This document shows positions 9,425 through 20,219 of a stretch of 64,000 bases of DNA, piece after piece. How positions within the stretch are numbered: the stretch's first letter is position 1; every line of letters begins with the position of its first letter. A program made the position numbers and the translations under genes. The notes under the pieces are model-generated. The model saw nothing but the letters and a program-made list of their open reading frames with translations, was not told the origin of the DNA and ran no database searches. This DNA is from Sutcliffiella horikoshii. Lineage in GTDB: Bacteria; Bacillota; Bacilli; Bacillales; Bacillaceae_I. Where the stretch lies: NCBI RefSeq assembly GCF_021991925.1, contig NZ_RXZI01000001.1:62001-126000 (forward strand), written 5' to 3'.

Positions 9425-9788
9425 GACAATCTTGGATGAGAAATCGGAATGAGATTGTCATTATAGGGTTCATAAAGACAATCTTGGATGAAAAACGGAA
9501 TGAGATTGTCATTATAGGGTTCATAAAGACAATCTTGGATGAAAAACCGGAATGAGATTGTCATTATAGGGTTCATAAAGACAATCTTGGGTGAAAAACC
9601 GGAATGAGATTGTCATTATAGGGTTCATAAAGACAATCTTGGATGAAAAACCGGAATGAGATTGTCATTATAGGGTTCATAAAGACAATCTTGGATGAAA
9701 AACCGGGAGCAGATTGTCATTATAGGGTTCTAAAGACTATCTTGGATGAAAAACCGGAATGAGATTGTCATCAAAGGGTTCATAAAGA
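9425..9788. repeat. seven-unit tandem array of 51-52 bp hairpin repeats
   Basis: GACAATCT recurs at 9425, 9477, 9528, 9580, 9632 and 9684, and a GACTATCT variant at 9735. In each unit the left arm GACAATCT is answered about 20 bases later by AGATTGTC, so each unit can fold into a hairpin. The linker ATTATAGGGTTCATAAA is nearly invariant. The array fills the gap between the fabF terminator and yjaZ; bases 9789-10020 hold nothing else recognised. There are no unique spacers, so it is not a CRISPR array. Confidence 0.9.
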
Positions 9789-10020
9789 AAATCTCCTTAA
9801 AAAATCATATTGAAAATGAATCCATTCATCAAAAGGTAAAAATCTATCCAAGAAAAGATACTCATAGTACTTCACTCATCAAGCATAAAACACGAATAAA
9901 ACCCTACCGATATTCTCAATACCCTCACCCCCCTCACCCCAATAACCATTTCTCCACCTCACCAATCCGCCCCCCTCATCATACAATGACATCAAAAAGC
10001 AAAGAAAAGGGCTGTAGAAC

Positions 10021-10803
10021 ATGAGTATTATTCATACAGATCGATGGTTGGAGGAGGACTATCATCAGCCATTGAACATTTCCAAGAGATTGCTAAAGTA
10101 CTTTGAAGACGTCACTGCAGCGGAACTTTACGACTATCTCATTATGCATGGAATGTACCGGCCAGTAAGGGATGGAAAAGGGACAGTCGAAAAGTTAAAA
10201 ACGTTGGATTGTTGGAATATCGTTTTGGCAGAATCAAAGCGTTTAAAGAAGCTTTGGAATGGACCAGACATCCCAATCTTCATCTTCCCTTCGGATAAAT
10301 ACAACAACCAAATCAAAAGGGACTTTAAAGGAAAAGCGGGAGTTGCTTTTAAAGATAAGTTGTTCATGTTCCTCCCAGAGGATATTGATATCAATGAAAT
10401 GAAAGCATTGTTGACTCATGAATATAACCATATTTGTGTATTGTCCAAAAATAAAAGAAAAGATGACCAATATACCCTCCTTGATTCCGTCATTATAGAG
10501 GGGTTAGCGGAGAGTGCCGTAAAAGAACTACTTGGAGTAAAATATACCTCTACATGGACTTCCTACTATACAGATAAAGAGCTTGAAATCTTTTTTAATA
10601 AATTCATCATCCCTAATAAAGATGTGAAGAAAAGTGAAAGAGATCACATGAAGCTTCTTTACGGAAAAGGGTTTTATCCCAAGATGCTTGGATATTGTGT
10701 AGGTTACTACCTCATCCAAAAAATAATAAAAACGGAAAAAACAAGTTATTCTGTATTGATGTCAAAAAGTCTCACAGAGATAACAAAACTATTAGCCGAA
10801 TAA
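10021..10803 (+). CDS. yjaZ: YjaZ-like putative Zn-dependent protease (DUF2268)
   Basis: A 260-aa protein with HEYNH at 133-137, a gluzincin-type HExxH zinc motif, and a downstream IIEGLAES segment whose Glu160 or Glu164 could be the third ligand. This is the DUF2268 architecture of YjaZ, a predicted metalloprotease of unknown substrate. No signal peptide is evident, so it probably acts in the cytoplasm. The gene follows fabF and precedes appD as in B. subtilis. Shine-Dalgarno pairing before ATG 10021 is modest (AAAAGGG). Confidence 0.85.
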   Translation: MSIIHTDRWLEEDYHQPLNISKRLLKYFEDVTAAELYDYLIMHGMYRPVRDGKGTVEKLKTLDCWNIVLAESKRLKKLWNGPDIPIFIFPSDKYNNQIKRDFKGKAGVAFKDKLFMFLPEDIDINEMKALLTHEYNHICVLSKNKRKDDQYTLLDSVIIEGLAESAVKELLGVKYTSTWTSYYTDKELEIFFNKFIIPNKDVKKSERDHMKLLYGKGFYPKMLGYCVGYYLIQKIIKTEKTSYSVLMSKSLTEITKLLAE

Positions 10804-10836
10804 TTCTTTGAGGAATAGGAGAAAAATAACAAAAAA

Positions 10837-10870
10837 CAAAAAAACTAGCAAAAAAAGCTAGTTTTTTTGT
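10837..10870 (+). terminator. terminator of yjaZ
   Basis: CAAAAAAACTAGC pairs with GCTAGTTTTTTTG around an A7 loop, followed by more T. Confidence 0.85.
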
Positions 10871-10953
10871 TTTTTTTTGTATATAATCAGTTTTTGTAGA
10901 AGATTGTTGCAAGTTCCAATAAAAAAAATATTTAGTTTATTTTCAAAATAAGC

Positions 10954-10982
10954 TTGAACTTGTAACGGAATTGTAATAATAT
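10954..10982 (+). promoter_or_regulatory. candidate SigA promoter of the app operon
   Basis: TTGAAC (10954-10959) and TAATAT (10977-10982) are 17 bp apart. The remaining AT-rich leader to 11231 shows no ORF or riboswitch that can be supported. Confidence 0.5.
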
Positions 10983-11231
10983 ACAAGCAGACGATAATTA
11001 TTTTCCGATAATTTAGTTTTTACAGTAAATTTCGGGTAAAATGACAGAAAATTTTGTAATAATTAGCATGGAAAATCTATAAAAGCAAGATTTCAATAGA
11101 TTAATAGCTAGTAGTTATATAAATTTGTAATATAAAGGTTAAGATTAAATTAAATTATTTCAATCTTTACATTACATTTTTAGACATCATACAGACCATG
11201 CATCGAAAGAAAAAAGGATGGTGAAGGCTAA

Positions 11232-12212
11232 ATGTCAGCTTTATTAGAAGTGAGAAACCTAAAAACTCACTTTTTTAGAAAAAAGCAAGCTATTCCAGCA
11301 GTAGATGGTGTAGATATCTCTATTAAAAAAGGGGAAACTGTAGCACTTGTTGGAGAATCAGGATCTGGTAAATCCATTACTTCCCTATCGATCATGGGGC
11401 TTGTACCCAGCCCAGGCGGGAAGATCGTTGATGGGGAAATCCTATTTGACGGTCAGGATCTTGTGAAACTGACAGAAAACCAATTATGTAAAGTTCGTGG
11501 AAATGATATATCAATGATCTTCCAAGAGCCGATGACTTCATTGAACCCGGTACTGACAATAGGGGAACAGATTACGGAAGTTCTGATCCTTCACCAAAAA
11601 ATGACCAAGACAGCAGCCACTAAAAAAGCAATTGAAATGTTGGAGGTTGTAGGGTTCTCAAGAGCAGCGGAAATCGTAAATGACTATCCTCACCGTCTAT
11701 CTGGCGGGATGAGACAAAGGGTAATGATTGCGATGGCGATGAGCTGTAATCCGAAGCTATTGATTGCGGATGAGCCGACCACTGCGTTGGATGTTACCAT
11801 CCAAGCACAAATATTGGATCTGATGAAAGATTTAAGTCATAAATTTGACACTTCCATACTATTAATTACTCATGATTTAGGGGTTGTATCAGAAGTAGCA
11901 GATAGAGTAGTAGTTATGTATTGTGGCCAGGTAGTGGAAGAGGCATCGGTGGACGATTTATTCGAAGAACCGATGCATCCATATACTTTAGGATTGATGG
12001 GGTCCATCCCTGACATAGATGGAGATATTGGCCGTCTTCAATCCATTGAAGGAAATGTACCACCACCGACAAACTTGCCTCAGGGCTGCAGATTTGCCCC
12101 ACGTTGTCCGAAAGCATTCGACCGTTGCCGAAGCGAGATTCCCGAACTAATCAACCAAGGTGGAAACCGCTCCGTTCGATGCTTCTTATACGAAGGCGAG
12201 GAGGGGAAATAA
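11232..12212 (+). CDS. appD: oligopeptide ABC transporter ATPase AppD
   Basis: One of two ATPases that power the App oligopeptide importer. The 326-aa protein has Walker A GESGSGKS (41-48), signature LSGGMRQR (156-163) and Walker B LLIADEPT (176-183). The C-terminal oligopeptide/dipeptide domain has a four-Cys pattern ([15 protein letters not shown], then VRC) like that which ligates an iron-sulphur cluster in DppD-type ATPases. It is first in an appDFABC operon; appF overlaps its stop codon by one base. GGATGGTGAAGG precedes ATG 11232. Confidence 0.93.
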   Translation: MSALLEVRNLKTHFFRKKQAIPAVDGVDISIKKGETVALVGESGSGKSITSLSIMGLVPSPGGKIVDGEILFDGQDLVKLTENQLCKVRGNDISMIFQEPMTSLNPVLTIGEQITEVLILHQKMTKTAATKKAIEMLEVVGFSRAAEIVNDYPHRLSGGMRQRVMIAMAMSCNPKLLIADEPTTALDVTIQAQILDLMKDLSHKFDTSILLITHDLGVVSEVADRVVVMYCGQVVEEASVDDLFEEPMHPYTLGLMGSIPDIDGDIGRLQSIEGNVPPPTNLPQGCRFAPRCPKAFDRCRSEIPELINQGGNRSVRCFLYEGEEGK

Positions 12213-13234
12213 TGACAGCAACTGAGATCAAGACAGAAAAATCAATAATAGAAACGAATCCAGATAATATCCTCGAGGTACGCGGATTAAAAAAGTATTT
12301 CCCAATCAAAGCCGGGTTGCTTCAAAGGCATGTAGGTAATGTAAAAGCGGTAGATGACCTGAACTTCTATATAAAAAAAGGGGAAACCCTTGGACTTGTA
12401 GGAGAGTCGGGGTGTGGTAAATCAACCACAGGGCGTACGATTATCCGATTATATGAGCCAACTGAAGGGAACATCATCTTCAAGGGCCGGGACATTGCCA
12501 CGATGGGGGAAGGAGAACTTAGAAAGACCGTCCGTAAAGACATACAGATGGTATTCCAAGACCCTTTCGCTACATTGAACCCAAGAAAAACATTAAGGTC
12601 CATCCTGAAGGAGCCATATAACACCCATAACATGTTCACCAAAAAAGAACGTGAGGAAAAGGTGCAGGAGCTACTTGCAAAAGTTGGATTGGATCCGAGT
12701 TTCATCAATCGCTACCCACATGAATTTTCTGGCGGTCAGCGTCAGCGTATCGGAATTGCAAGGGCATTGGCGCTTAATCCTGAAATGATCATTGCCGATG
12801 AAGCTGTATCAGCCTTGGATGTATCCATACAAGCCCAAATCATTAACTTAATGCAAGACCTACAACGTGAAATGGGACTATCTTATATCTTTATTTCACA
12901 TGACTTAAGCGTTGTACGTCATATTAGTGACAGAGTCGGTGTAATGTATCTTGGACGCATGATGGAGCTGGCTACGAAGCATGACCTGTATGACGAGCCA
13001 CTTCATCCATATACACAGGCATTACTGTCGGCTGTACCTTCCACTCGCCGCAAGGGGCAAGTGAAGAGAGAGCGTATCGTATTGAAAGGTGAACTGCCAA
13101 GTCCGGCTAACCCACCAACAGGATGCGTGTTCCATACTAGATGTCCTGCAGCAATGGATGTCTGCAAGCAGATTGTTCCACAATTCAAAGAGGTTAAACC
13201 AGATCATTTTGTTGCTTGTCACCTATATGAATAG
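12212..13234 (+). CDS. appF: oligopeptide ABC transporter ATPase AppF
   Basis: Second ATPase of the App importer, about 340 aa. Walker A GESGCGKST lies at 64-72, with signature FSGGQRQR and Walker B IIADEAVSALD. The C-terminal domain keeps the cluster-type cysteines (GCVFHTRCPAAMDVC and a final VAC). ATG 12212 overlaps the appD TAA and follows GAGGAGGGG, so upstream in-frame starts inside appD are discarded. It heterodimerises with AppD in this transporter class. Confidence 0.93.
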   Translation: MTATEIKTEKSIIETNPDNILEVRGLKKYFPIKAGLLQRHVGNVKAVDDLNFYIKKGETLGLVGESGCGKSTTGRTIIRLYEPTEGNIIFKGRDIATMGEGELRKTVRKDIQMVFQDPFATLNPRKTLRSILKEPYNTHNMFTKKEREEKVQELLAKVGLDPSFINRYPHEFSGGQRQRIGIARALALNPEMIIADEAVSALDVSIQAQIINLMQDLQREMGLSYIFISHDLSVVRHISDRVGVMYLGRMMELATKHDLYDEPLHPYTQALLSAVPSTRRKGQVKRERIVLKGELPSPANPPTGCVFHTRCPAAMDVCKQIVPQFKEVKPDHFVACHLYE

Positions 13235-13341
13235 GTGGCAAGTACATAAAATATATACCCTTTGAAAGGGGGAGATAATCCAAAATCAACTTTCTTTACC
13301 TTTCATTTTCAGAACATTAAAAAATTTTAGGGGGAGTAAAC

Positions 13342-15033
13342 GTGAAACAAAAATCATTACTACTTATCGTTTTAACGTTGGTTTTGTCTTTGTTCCTAGC
13401 TGCTTGTAGCGGATCAAACACAGGAACAACACCAAACAACAGCAACAATGAAACAAACGAAACAAACACTGGCAACAACGGTGAAGAAACTGATGAAGAA
13501 GAAGCTACAACTGGTGAGCCGGTTCAAGGTGGAGACCTAGTATTAGGTTCTACTGGTAGCCCAACAATGTTCAACCCGCTTTACTCTGCAGATACTGCAA
13601 GTTCTGCAATCGAAGGTTTCATTTTTGACGGATTATTAACAAGTGATACTTCTTTCGAAACTCAATTAAACATGGCTGAGAGCTGGGATATCTCTGACGA
13701 TGATCTAGTTCACACATTGAAAATTAAAGAAGGAATCAAGTTCCACGATGGTGAAACTTTAGATGCTGATGACGTTGTCTTCACATTAAGCATTCCTTTA
13801 AGCGAAGACTATGATGGTCCTCGTGCAGGTTATTTCGAGAAAATCGAAAAAGTTGAAAAAATCGATGATTTAACTGTACAAGTTACACTTAATGCTGTAG
13901 ATCCAAAAATCCACATCGCATTAGGGTACCCTATCCTTCCTGAGCACATCTTAGGTGAGGTTGCGATCGCTGACCTTGGTGAGTACACTGAGTTCAACAC
14001 GAAAAACCCAATTGGAGCTGGTCCTTTCAAGTTTGAAAAATGGGAAGATGGTCAATACGTACGCGTAGTTGCAAACGATGACTATTGGGATGGCCGTCCA
14101 TACTTAGATTCTTTAACTTACCGCATTATTCCTGATGCAGATGCTTTAATGACTGCATTAGCTGCTGGAGATGTACACTACTACACTGTTCCTGCTTCTG
14201 ATATTGCAACTGCAAAAGAGTGGGAAGCTAATGGTCAATTAAAAATCGAATCTGGTTTAGCATTATCTTACTCTTACCTTGGGTACAACCTACGTAACCC
14301 ACTATTTGAAGACAAAACAGTACGTCAAGCTTTAACTCACGCTCTTGATCGTGAACTTATCGTTGAGTCTGTAATGGATGGAGACGGTGAAGTTGCAGAT
14401 GTTCCTGAATCTCCACTTAGCTGGGCTTATGACGAAGATGTTCCACGTTTTGAGTACGATGTAGAAAAAGCTAAAGCAATGCTTGAAGAAGCTGGATGGA
14501 CTCCAGGTGCTGACGGTACGCTTGAAAAAGATGGACAAAAATTTGAATTTACTTTAAAAACGAACCAAGGTAACAAAGTTCGTGAAGATATCGCTGTAGT
14601 AGTTCAAGAGCAGTTCGCTGAGCTTGGAATCAAAGTTACTCCAGAAATCATGGAATGGTCTGCATTCTTGGCTGACGTTGATCCTCCAGCATGGAACTTC
14701 GACGCTATCATCCTAGGATGGGCACTATCTACAGATCCAGATCCAAGTGGAATCTTCCACTCTAAAGAAATCGCAGAAGGTTTGAACTTTGTTGGTTGGT
14801 CTAACGAGGAAGCTGATAAGCTAATGGACGAAGCTAACCTGACAATGGATCAAGACGAGCGTGCTGAGAAAATCCAAGCAATCAACAGAATCATTGCTGA
14901 AGAGCAACCATATACTTTCTTGTACTATCCAAATGCACACCGTGCAATGCCTACTAACCTAGAAGGCTTTGAGTTCCACGCACGTGCAGAGCACTACAAC
15001 ATCCACAAATGGTGGTTAAGCGAAAATAACTAA
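13342..15033 (+). CDS. appA: oligopeptide-binding lipoprotein AppA
   Basis: Extracytoplasmic solute-binding protein (SBP family 5) that captures peptides for AppBC. The signal peptide ends in lipobox LAAC with acylated Cys22, followed by a low-complexity Thr/Asn/Glu linker to about residue 60 and the two-lobed binding domain, 563 aa in all. Codons favour those of highly expressed genes. In laboratory B. subtilis 168 appA carries a frameshift; here it is intact, so App should work. A hairpin after the stop probably stabilises and enriches this message over appB-appC. Confidence 0.93.
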   Translation: MKQKSLLLIVLTLVLSLFLAACSGSNTGTTPNNSNNETNETNTGNNGEETDEEEATTGEPVQGGDLVLGSTGSPTMFNPLYSADTASSAIEGFIFDGLLTSDTSFETQLNMAESWDISDDDLVHTLKIKEGIKFHDGETLDADDVVFTLSIPLSEDYDGPRAGYFEKIEKVEKIDDLTVQVTLNAVDPKIHIALGYPILPEHILGEVAIADLGEYTEFNTKNPIGAGPFKFEKWEDGQYVRVVANDDYWDGRPYLDSLTYRIIPDADALMTALAAGDVHYYTVPASDIATAKEWEANGQLKIESGLALSYSYLGYNLRNPLFEDKTVRQALTHALDRELIVESVMDGDGEVADVPESPLSWAYDEDVPRFEYDVEKAKAMLEEAGWTPGADGTLEKDGQKFEFTLKTNQGNKVREDIAVVVQEQFAELGIKVTPEIMEWSAFLADVDPPAWNFDAIILGWALSTDPDPSGIFHSKEIAEGLNFVGWSNEEADKLMDEANLTMDQDERAEKIQAINRIIAEEQPYTFLYYPNAHRAMPTNLEGFEFHARAEHYNIHKWWLSENN

Positions 15034-15055
15034 TTTAACCCCCGTAAAAAGGTAA

Positions 15056-15093
15056 AAGAAGAGGGGAGGGGATATTCCCCTTCCTTCTTTTTT
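15056..15093 (+). terminator. hairpin between appA and appB (partial terminator / 3' stabiliser)
   Basis: GAAGAGGGGAGGGGA pairs with TCCCCTTCCTTC and ends in T6. Its intra-operon position after the binding-protein gene suggests attenuation that gives excess AppA. The rest of the 250-bp gap shows no clear gene. Confidence 0.7.
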
Positions 15094-15282
15094 ACTGAAA
15101 TGAATGACCCTTGACACTTTTTTCATTGGTATAGAAAGAATGCAAATGTGTTGGACTAGCCATTCTTTCGCTAAATTTGACCACATTACTGTGTGACGTC
15201 GCGAAAATGCACAGTATTAAAATAAACCATTCACGTTTACTTATTACCTTCCTAAAGTAAAGACAGAAAAGGAGAATCAGCT

Positions 15283-16233
15283 ATGATCTCATATATCATC
15301 CGCCGTTGCTTAATGGCGATTCCCCTATTATTCGGTATTACAGTATTATCCTTTGCCATCATACAGATGGCACCAGGTGGTCCTACTTCACTAATGATGG
15401 ATCCGAATATTAGTAAAGAAGCAATGAAGAAATTTGAAGAGCGATATGGGTTAAACGACCCTGTCCATGTTCAGTATTATAAATGGGTTAGTAATATGGC
15501 TAAAGGAGACTTTGGAGAATCCTTGATCCGCCGTGGGGTACCGGTAAGTGAGATGATCATGAACCGTTTGCCAAACACGTTGTTATTAATGATTGTATCA
15601 TCCATATTAGCAATTATCGTCGCCGTACCTTTTGGGGTCATATCGGCCCGGAAGCAGTACAGTTTGACAGATTATACGGTTACCGTCACATCCTTCTTAG
15701 GACTCGCAACACCTAACTTCTGGATCGGTCTTGTATTAATCATGGTTTTTGCTGTACAGCTGCAGTGGTTCCCTACAGGTGGAGTTTCGACTTTGAATGC
15801 CGACTTCAGTATTCTTGATAGGATCCATCATCTAGTATTACCAGCATTTGTATTGGCAACAGCCGATATGGCTGGACTAACAAGATATACCCGCTCTAGT
15901 ATGCTTGAAGTGTTAAAACAAGACTATATGCGTACAGCAAGAGCAAAAGGATTAAAAGAAAGAAAAGTAACGTATAAACATGGCTTAAGAAATGGATTAA
16001 TTCCTGTAATCACTATCTTTGGATTAATGTTACCCGGTTTCATTGGGGGATCGGTTATTGTTGAAAGAATTTTTGCTTGGCCAGGAATTGGATTATTATT
16101 TATTGAGTCCGCATTCCAGCGTGACTATCCAGTTATCATGGCACTAACTGTAATCTCAGCGGTCTTTGTAGTTATCGGAAACTTGGTTGCCGATATACTT
16201 TATGCAATCTTTGACCCGAGAATTGAGTACTAA
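15283..16233 (+). CDS. appB: oligopeptide ABC transporter permease AppB
   Basis: A 316-aa integral membrane permease with about six transmembrane helices. The cytoplasmic EAA-type loop near residues 215-235 ([12 protein letters not shown]) contacts the ATPases. The N-terminus [19 protein letters not shown] is typical of DppB/OppB permeases. AAAAGGAG precedes ATG 15283. It pairs with AppC to form the channel. A 250-bp gap with a hairpin separates it from appA. Confidence 0.93.
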   Translation: MISYIIRRCLMAIPLLFGITVLSFAIIQMAPGGPTSLMMDPNISKEAMKKFEERYGLNDPVHVQYYKWVSNMAKGDFGESLIRRGVPVSEMIMNRLPNTLLLMIVSSILAIIVAVPFGVISARKQYSLTDYTVTVTSFLGLATPNFWIGLVLIMVFAVQLQWFPTGGVSTLNADFSILDRIHHLVLPAFVLATADMAGLTRYTRSSMLEVLKQDYMRTARAKGLKERKVTYKHGLRNGLIPVITIFGLMLPGFIGGSVIVERIFAWPGIGLLFIESAFQRDYPVIMALTVISAVFVVIGNLVADILYAIFDPRIEY

Positions 16234-16247
16234 AAGGGGGAACATCG

Positions 16248-17159
16248 ATGCAAACTCAACCATCAACTCAACCAAACAATCAATCGTTAAACCCCAATGT
16301 TAAGAAAAACCCTGATACATTAACAAAAATCACGATTAACAAATTCATGAAGAACAAATTAGCAGTAATAGGGGCTGTAATGCTTTTTATCATTATCACC
16401 CTAGCATTATTGGCACCATGGATCACCCAATTCGAACCACAAAAACAAAGTTTGTTGAATAAGTTACAATCTCCAGGTGGCGAACATTGGCTTGGAACTG
16501 ACCGTTTCGGTCGAGATGTATTTTCCCGTATTCTGTTTGGAGCAAGGATTTCCCTTCTTGTAGGATTTGCTTCTGTAGCAGGTTCCATTACCATTGGGAC
16601 AGTCATTGGGGCTGTAGCAGGATATTTTGGTGGGAAAGTTGATGCGGTACTGATGCGTATCGTAGATGTCATCATTTCCATTCCGACTATTTTCTTGCTT
16701 ATCACGTTGGTAACCATCTTCCAACCAGGAGTGGACAAGCTGATCTTAATTTTCGCTTTAACCGGTTGGACATTTACTGCCCGTCTTGTACGTGGTGAAT
16801 TCTTATCTCTTCGTTCCCGTGAATTCGTTCTTGCATCAAAGACCATTGGAACGAGAAGCCATACGATTATTTTCTCTCACATTCTACCGAATGCAATGGG
16901 ACCAATTATCGTATCTGCTACATTAGGGGTGGGTGGGGTAATCCTCGCTGAATCCGCCTTGAGTTATCTTGGATTAGGGATTCAACCTCCTACACCAAGT
17001 TGGGGGAATATGCTTCAGGATGCTCAGAACTTTACCATCATGTTGAAGCACTGGTGGTACCCGTTATTTCCTGGATTAATGATTTTAATAACAGTGTTGA
17101 GTTTCAACTTTGTTGGAGACGGACTACGTGATGCACTTGATCCAAAGACACTAGATTAG
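16248..17159 (+). CDS. appC: oligopeptide ABC transporter permease AppC
   Basis: A 303-aa permease with a hydrophilic Gln/Asn-rich N-terminal tail (about 30 residues), an N-terminal helix, a periplasmic loop with the [13 protein letters not shown] motif typical of DppC/OppC permeases, and about five further helices. The EAA-like ASKTIGTRS loop is at about 200. It starts 15 bases after appB behind AAAAGGGGG and is the last gene of the operon, followed by a terminator. Confidence 0.93.
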   Translation: MQTQPSTQPNNQSLNPNVKKNPDTLTKITINKFMKNKLAVIGAVMLFIIITLALLAPWITQFEPQKQSLLNKLQSPGGEHWLGTDRFGRDVFSRILFGARISLLVGFASVAGSITIGTVIGAVAGYFGGKVDAVLMRIVDVIISIPTIFLLITLVTIFQPGVDKLILIFALTGWTFTARLVRGEFLSLRSREFVLASKTIGTRSHTIIFSHILPNAMGPIIVSATLGVGGVILAESALSYLGLGIQPPTPSWGNMLQDAQNFTIMLKHWWYPLFPGLMILITVLSFNFVGDGLRDALDPKTLD

Positions 17160-17160
17160 A

Positions 17161-17193
17161 AAAGCTGAGAGCCGATCTCGGCTTTTCTTTTTG
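17161..17193 (+). terminator. terminator of the app operon
   Basis: AAAAGCTGAGA pairs with TCTCGGCTTTT and is followed by CTTTTT. Confidence 0.8.
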
Positions 17194-17311
17194 CCTATTT
17201 TTAATGGAACTTGTCATTTTTTTAGAGACGAGTCATAAAGTAATAGTAATAGAATGGACAAGGGGATAATAGTATGTGCATAATCAGGATTTATTTTGTG
17301 AGTGATGGCTG

Positions 17312-17539
17312 ATGATAAGAGGTTTTCTTTTTTTGACAGGCTTTGGAATTTCAGTTGCTGGGGGTATAAGTACGATTGCCTACTTGAATCTTTTTGCAAC
17401 AGGATTGAGTATGATAGAGGTTATGACATTTCTAGTTTCAAGACCTGAATGTTACCTTTTACCAATTGGAATATTGCTTATTGCCGGCAGTATCTATTTA
17501 TCTGGGAACCAAGAACCGACTTTTCGCGACGAAGATTAG
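17312..17539 (+). CDS. small two-helix membrane protein, 75 aa
   Basis: The product has two strongly hydrophobic segments (about residues 4-27 and 49-66), a short connecting loop and a charged C-terminal tail ending in Asp. No family was recognised. It lies between the app terminator and yjbA and reads in the same direction. The ribosome-binding site is weak, so the start at 17312 is uncertain. A membrane location is inferred from hydrophobicity alone. Confidence 0.55.
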   Translation: MIRGFLFLTGFGISVAGGISTIAYLNLFATGLSMIEVMTFLVSRPECYLLPIGILLIAGSIYLSGNQEPTFRDED

Positions 17540-17638
17540 TCATTAGGAAAATTTATTGGTTCTAATGGAATATTTTTGCACTTCACTGTTCATACTGTTG
17601 GATAAATAAAAGAGTAGATGTGAAGTGAGGGGTATGAT

Positions 17639-18388
17639 ATGTTATATCTTCATGACGTATGGGTAAATTGGTTTGAAGGAGAAGAAAACGGTTATAATGT
17701 TTGTCATTTTCATGAGTGGAGAAAAGATGATAGCGTAGAGCTATTGGATCAAGTACCGCTATTGAAAGTGGATTCAGTCCTGTTCAACTACATTGAAAAC
17801 GACCTCCAAGAGCTGCCTCCATCTTTGCTGGAAGACATATTTCAAAAAAGCTATATTCGAAAAAACCATGAAAGAATTCAGTTGGATTACTGTTTTGTCG
17901 TAACAGATGGACAAGGTATCCTTGCAGTGGACACCATTGGGTACAATATTCCAATCCGAAAAAGCAGGCTCATTCCAAGGCAGGAACATCTAGTATATGA
18001 TATGGTAGAAACTCATGATGTTGAGAAGTATTCATTCTCACCAACCAGCAAAACACAAAAAGACTACCATATATTATCCCCATCTCCAGAGATCATGCAC
18101 GGTTTAACGAGAAAAGAAAGACAATTGAAACAGCTTCTATTCATGGCAATGGACCAACTAAGATCAACCTGCAATGTTGCCCAAATAAGATATTGGTATA
18201 CGGAATGGAATCCGATTCATTACAGAGAAATACAATCCATGAGTTTCGAAGAAGTGTGGTCTCAATTGATTGAGGAAATAAGAGATGGATGGTCGGAGAA
18301 ACATCAGAACTTCTGTGAGCATTTGGTGAAAGGTCAACCGTTTTTTGAAAAGCTATGGGAATTGGAGCAACATCCAAAAGTCAATTAG
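17639..18388 (+). CDS. yjbA: YjbA family protein (UPF0736)
   Basis: A 249-aa soluble protein matching YjbA in length, N-terminus ([19 protein letters not shown]) and position before trpS. The family is uncharacterised. The sequence is rich in aromatic residues and acidic patches, with no recognisable catalytic motif. GTGAGGGG stands upstream of ATG 17639. It ends at a strong terminator and converges with trpS. Confidence 0.85.
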   Translation: MLYLHDVWVNWFEGEENGYNVCHFHEWRKDDSVELLDQVPLLKVDSVLFNYIENDLQELPPSLLEDIFQKSYIRKNHERIQLDYCFVVTDGQGILAVDTIGYNIPIRKSRLIPRQEHLVYDMVETHDVEKYSFSPTSKTQKDYHILSPSPEIMHGLTRKERQLKQLLFMAMDQLRSTCNVAQIRYWYTEWNPIHYREIQSMSFEEVWSQLIEEIRDGWSEKHQNFCEHLVKGQPFFEKLWELEQHPKVN

Positions 18389-18410
18389 AATATTTCCTAG
18401 AGAAATAATG

Positions 18411-18448
18411 AAAAGCTGTCAGATTTTATGAATTTGACAGCTTTTTTT
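18411..18448 (+). terminator. terminator of yjbA
   Basis: AAAAGCTGTCA pairs with TGACAGCTTTT and is followed by a T7 run. Its stem sequence is almost the same as that of the trpS terminator at 18629-18660 on the other side of a repeat element. Confidence 0.85.
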
Positions 18449-18478
18449 ATATTAGAATATTTAAGGAACTACGTTTGC

Positions 18479-18600
18479 AGTTGATCTCCGTTGCAGGCGC
18501 TTCGCTTTCCGCGGCTGGTCCGGGAGCCTCCTCACAACGCTTGGGGGTCTCCCCTGTCCCTTCCTCCCGCAGGAGTCTTTGCGCCTTCCACCGATCAACA
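18479..18600 (-). repeat. dispersed inverted-repeat-bounded element, type A (copy 1)
   Basis: The element is bounded by AGTTGAT and ATCAAC. Its interior includes CGCTTTCCGCGG, GGTCCGGGAGCCTCCTC, CCCTGTCCCTTCCTCCCGC and AGGAGTC. The copy at 39187-39314 is the reverse complement with close similarity. The element is GC-richer than its surroundings and carries no ORF. It lies between the convergent yjbA and trpS terminators. Confidence 0.85.
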
Positions 18601-18628
18601 TGATTTCTATTTTTTTGATAATTGCTAT

Positions 18629-18660
18629 AAAAAGGCTGTCAGATATTAGGATCTGACAGC
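18629..18660 (-). terminator. terminator of trpS
   Basis: On the minus strand GCTGTCAGAT pairs with ATCTGACAGC, followed by CTTTTT. Confidence 0.85.
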
Positions 18661-18671
18661 TTCTTTTGTGG

Positions 18672-19679
<1,008 letters not shown>

Positions 19680-19701
19680 TTATTCTTGCTTGGGTAACCT
19701 C

Positions 19702-19889
19702 CCGGTTGTTTTCCGTTTCAGGTGTTCGCTTTCCGCGGGGCGATGCTTGAGCCTGCTCACTTCGTTGCGGGGTCTCAACCTACCGCTACCTCCCGCAGGA
19801 CAAGGAAAGCTCCGACAGCAATTCTTCGCACGAAGAAAATACATGAGCATTTTCGAGGAGTCTCACACCTTACACTCCAAAACCACCGG
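19702..19889 (-). repeat. dispersed element, type B (copy 1), within the trpS leader
   Basis: The ends read CCGGTTGTTTT and CCAAAACCACCGG, which are inverted repeats with one mismatch. The core (GATGCTTGAGCCTGCTCAC, GGGGTCTCAA, CCGCTACCTCC) is the reverse complement of the 34737-34866 copy. About 58 extra bases (from about 19799 to 19857, rich in GAAGAAAA) lie between two AGGA motifs and are absent from the other copy, so this copy carries a nested insertion. It will be transcribed as part of the trpS leader. Confidence 0.8.
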
Positions 19890-19928
19890 TTGAAACCAAA
19901 GCTAGTATGAAATCACGTTTGATAAAAT

Positions 19929-20160
19929 ACAAAAAGGCCCATTCATCCCTGAAAAAGGGACGAATGGACCGTGGTACCACCCTTATTATTTCATACAAAA
20001 TATTGCAGAAATCACTTAACCTTGTAACGTAAGGATACGTCACAGCCTACTGATGTACGGTTCAGCCGTGAAGCTCAGAAGTCCATTCCTAAACGATAGC
20101 TGTTTGTTCCCACCAACCACAAACTCTCTATAAACTAAACTGTTTAGTACTACTCTTCAT
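19929..20160 (-). promoter_or_regulatory. T-box riboswitch of trpS (specifier UGG)
   Basis: Read on the minus strand: a stem I region with AGAGAG and TTGGTGGGAA, a specifier segment GAATGGACTTCT in which UGG (20085-20083) is a Trp codon followed by A, then the diagnostic T-box GGGTGGTACCACGG (19983-19970). Next comes a terminator with arms GGTCCATTCGTCCC and GGGATGAATGGGCC, then T5 (19970-19931). Uncharged tRNA-Trp should pair with the T-box bulge, form the antiterminator and switch trpS on. Confidence 0.95.
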
Positions 20161-20190
20161 CATTGCTTGTAAATTAATAAATATTCTCCT

Positions 20191-20219
20191 ATTATAGCCA
20201 ATTATTTGGGAAATATCAA
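20191..20219 (-). promoter_or_regulatory. SigA promoter of trpS
   Basis: On the minus strand TTGATA (20219-20214) and TATAAT (20196-20191) are 17 bp apart. The -35 box overlaps the stop codon of the upstream membrane-protein gene. Confidence 0.8.

Noticed and set aside
9425-9788. CRISPR-like regular array
   Set aside because: Units are near identical along their full 52 bp with no unique spacers, and no cas genes are present.
9746-10024. 92-codon open frame upstream of yjaZ
   Set aside because: It starts inside the 52-bp array, has low-complexity His/Pro composition, no ribosome-binding site, and overlaps the yjaZ start.
15112-15145. TTGACA-like promoter between appA and appB
   Set aside because: The nearest TATAGA is only 13 bp away, so spacing is wrong for SigA.
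16280-16846. Long minus-strand frame inside appC
   Set aside because: Antisense shadow of a well-supported permease gene.
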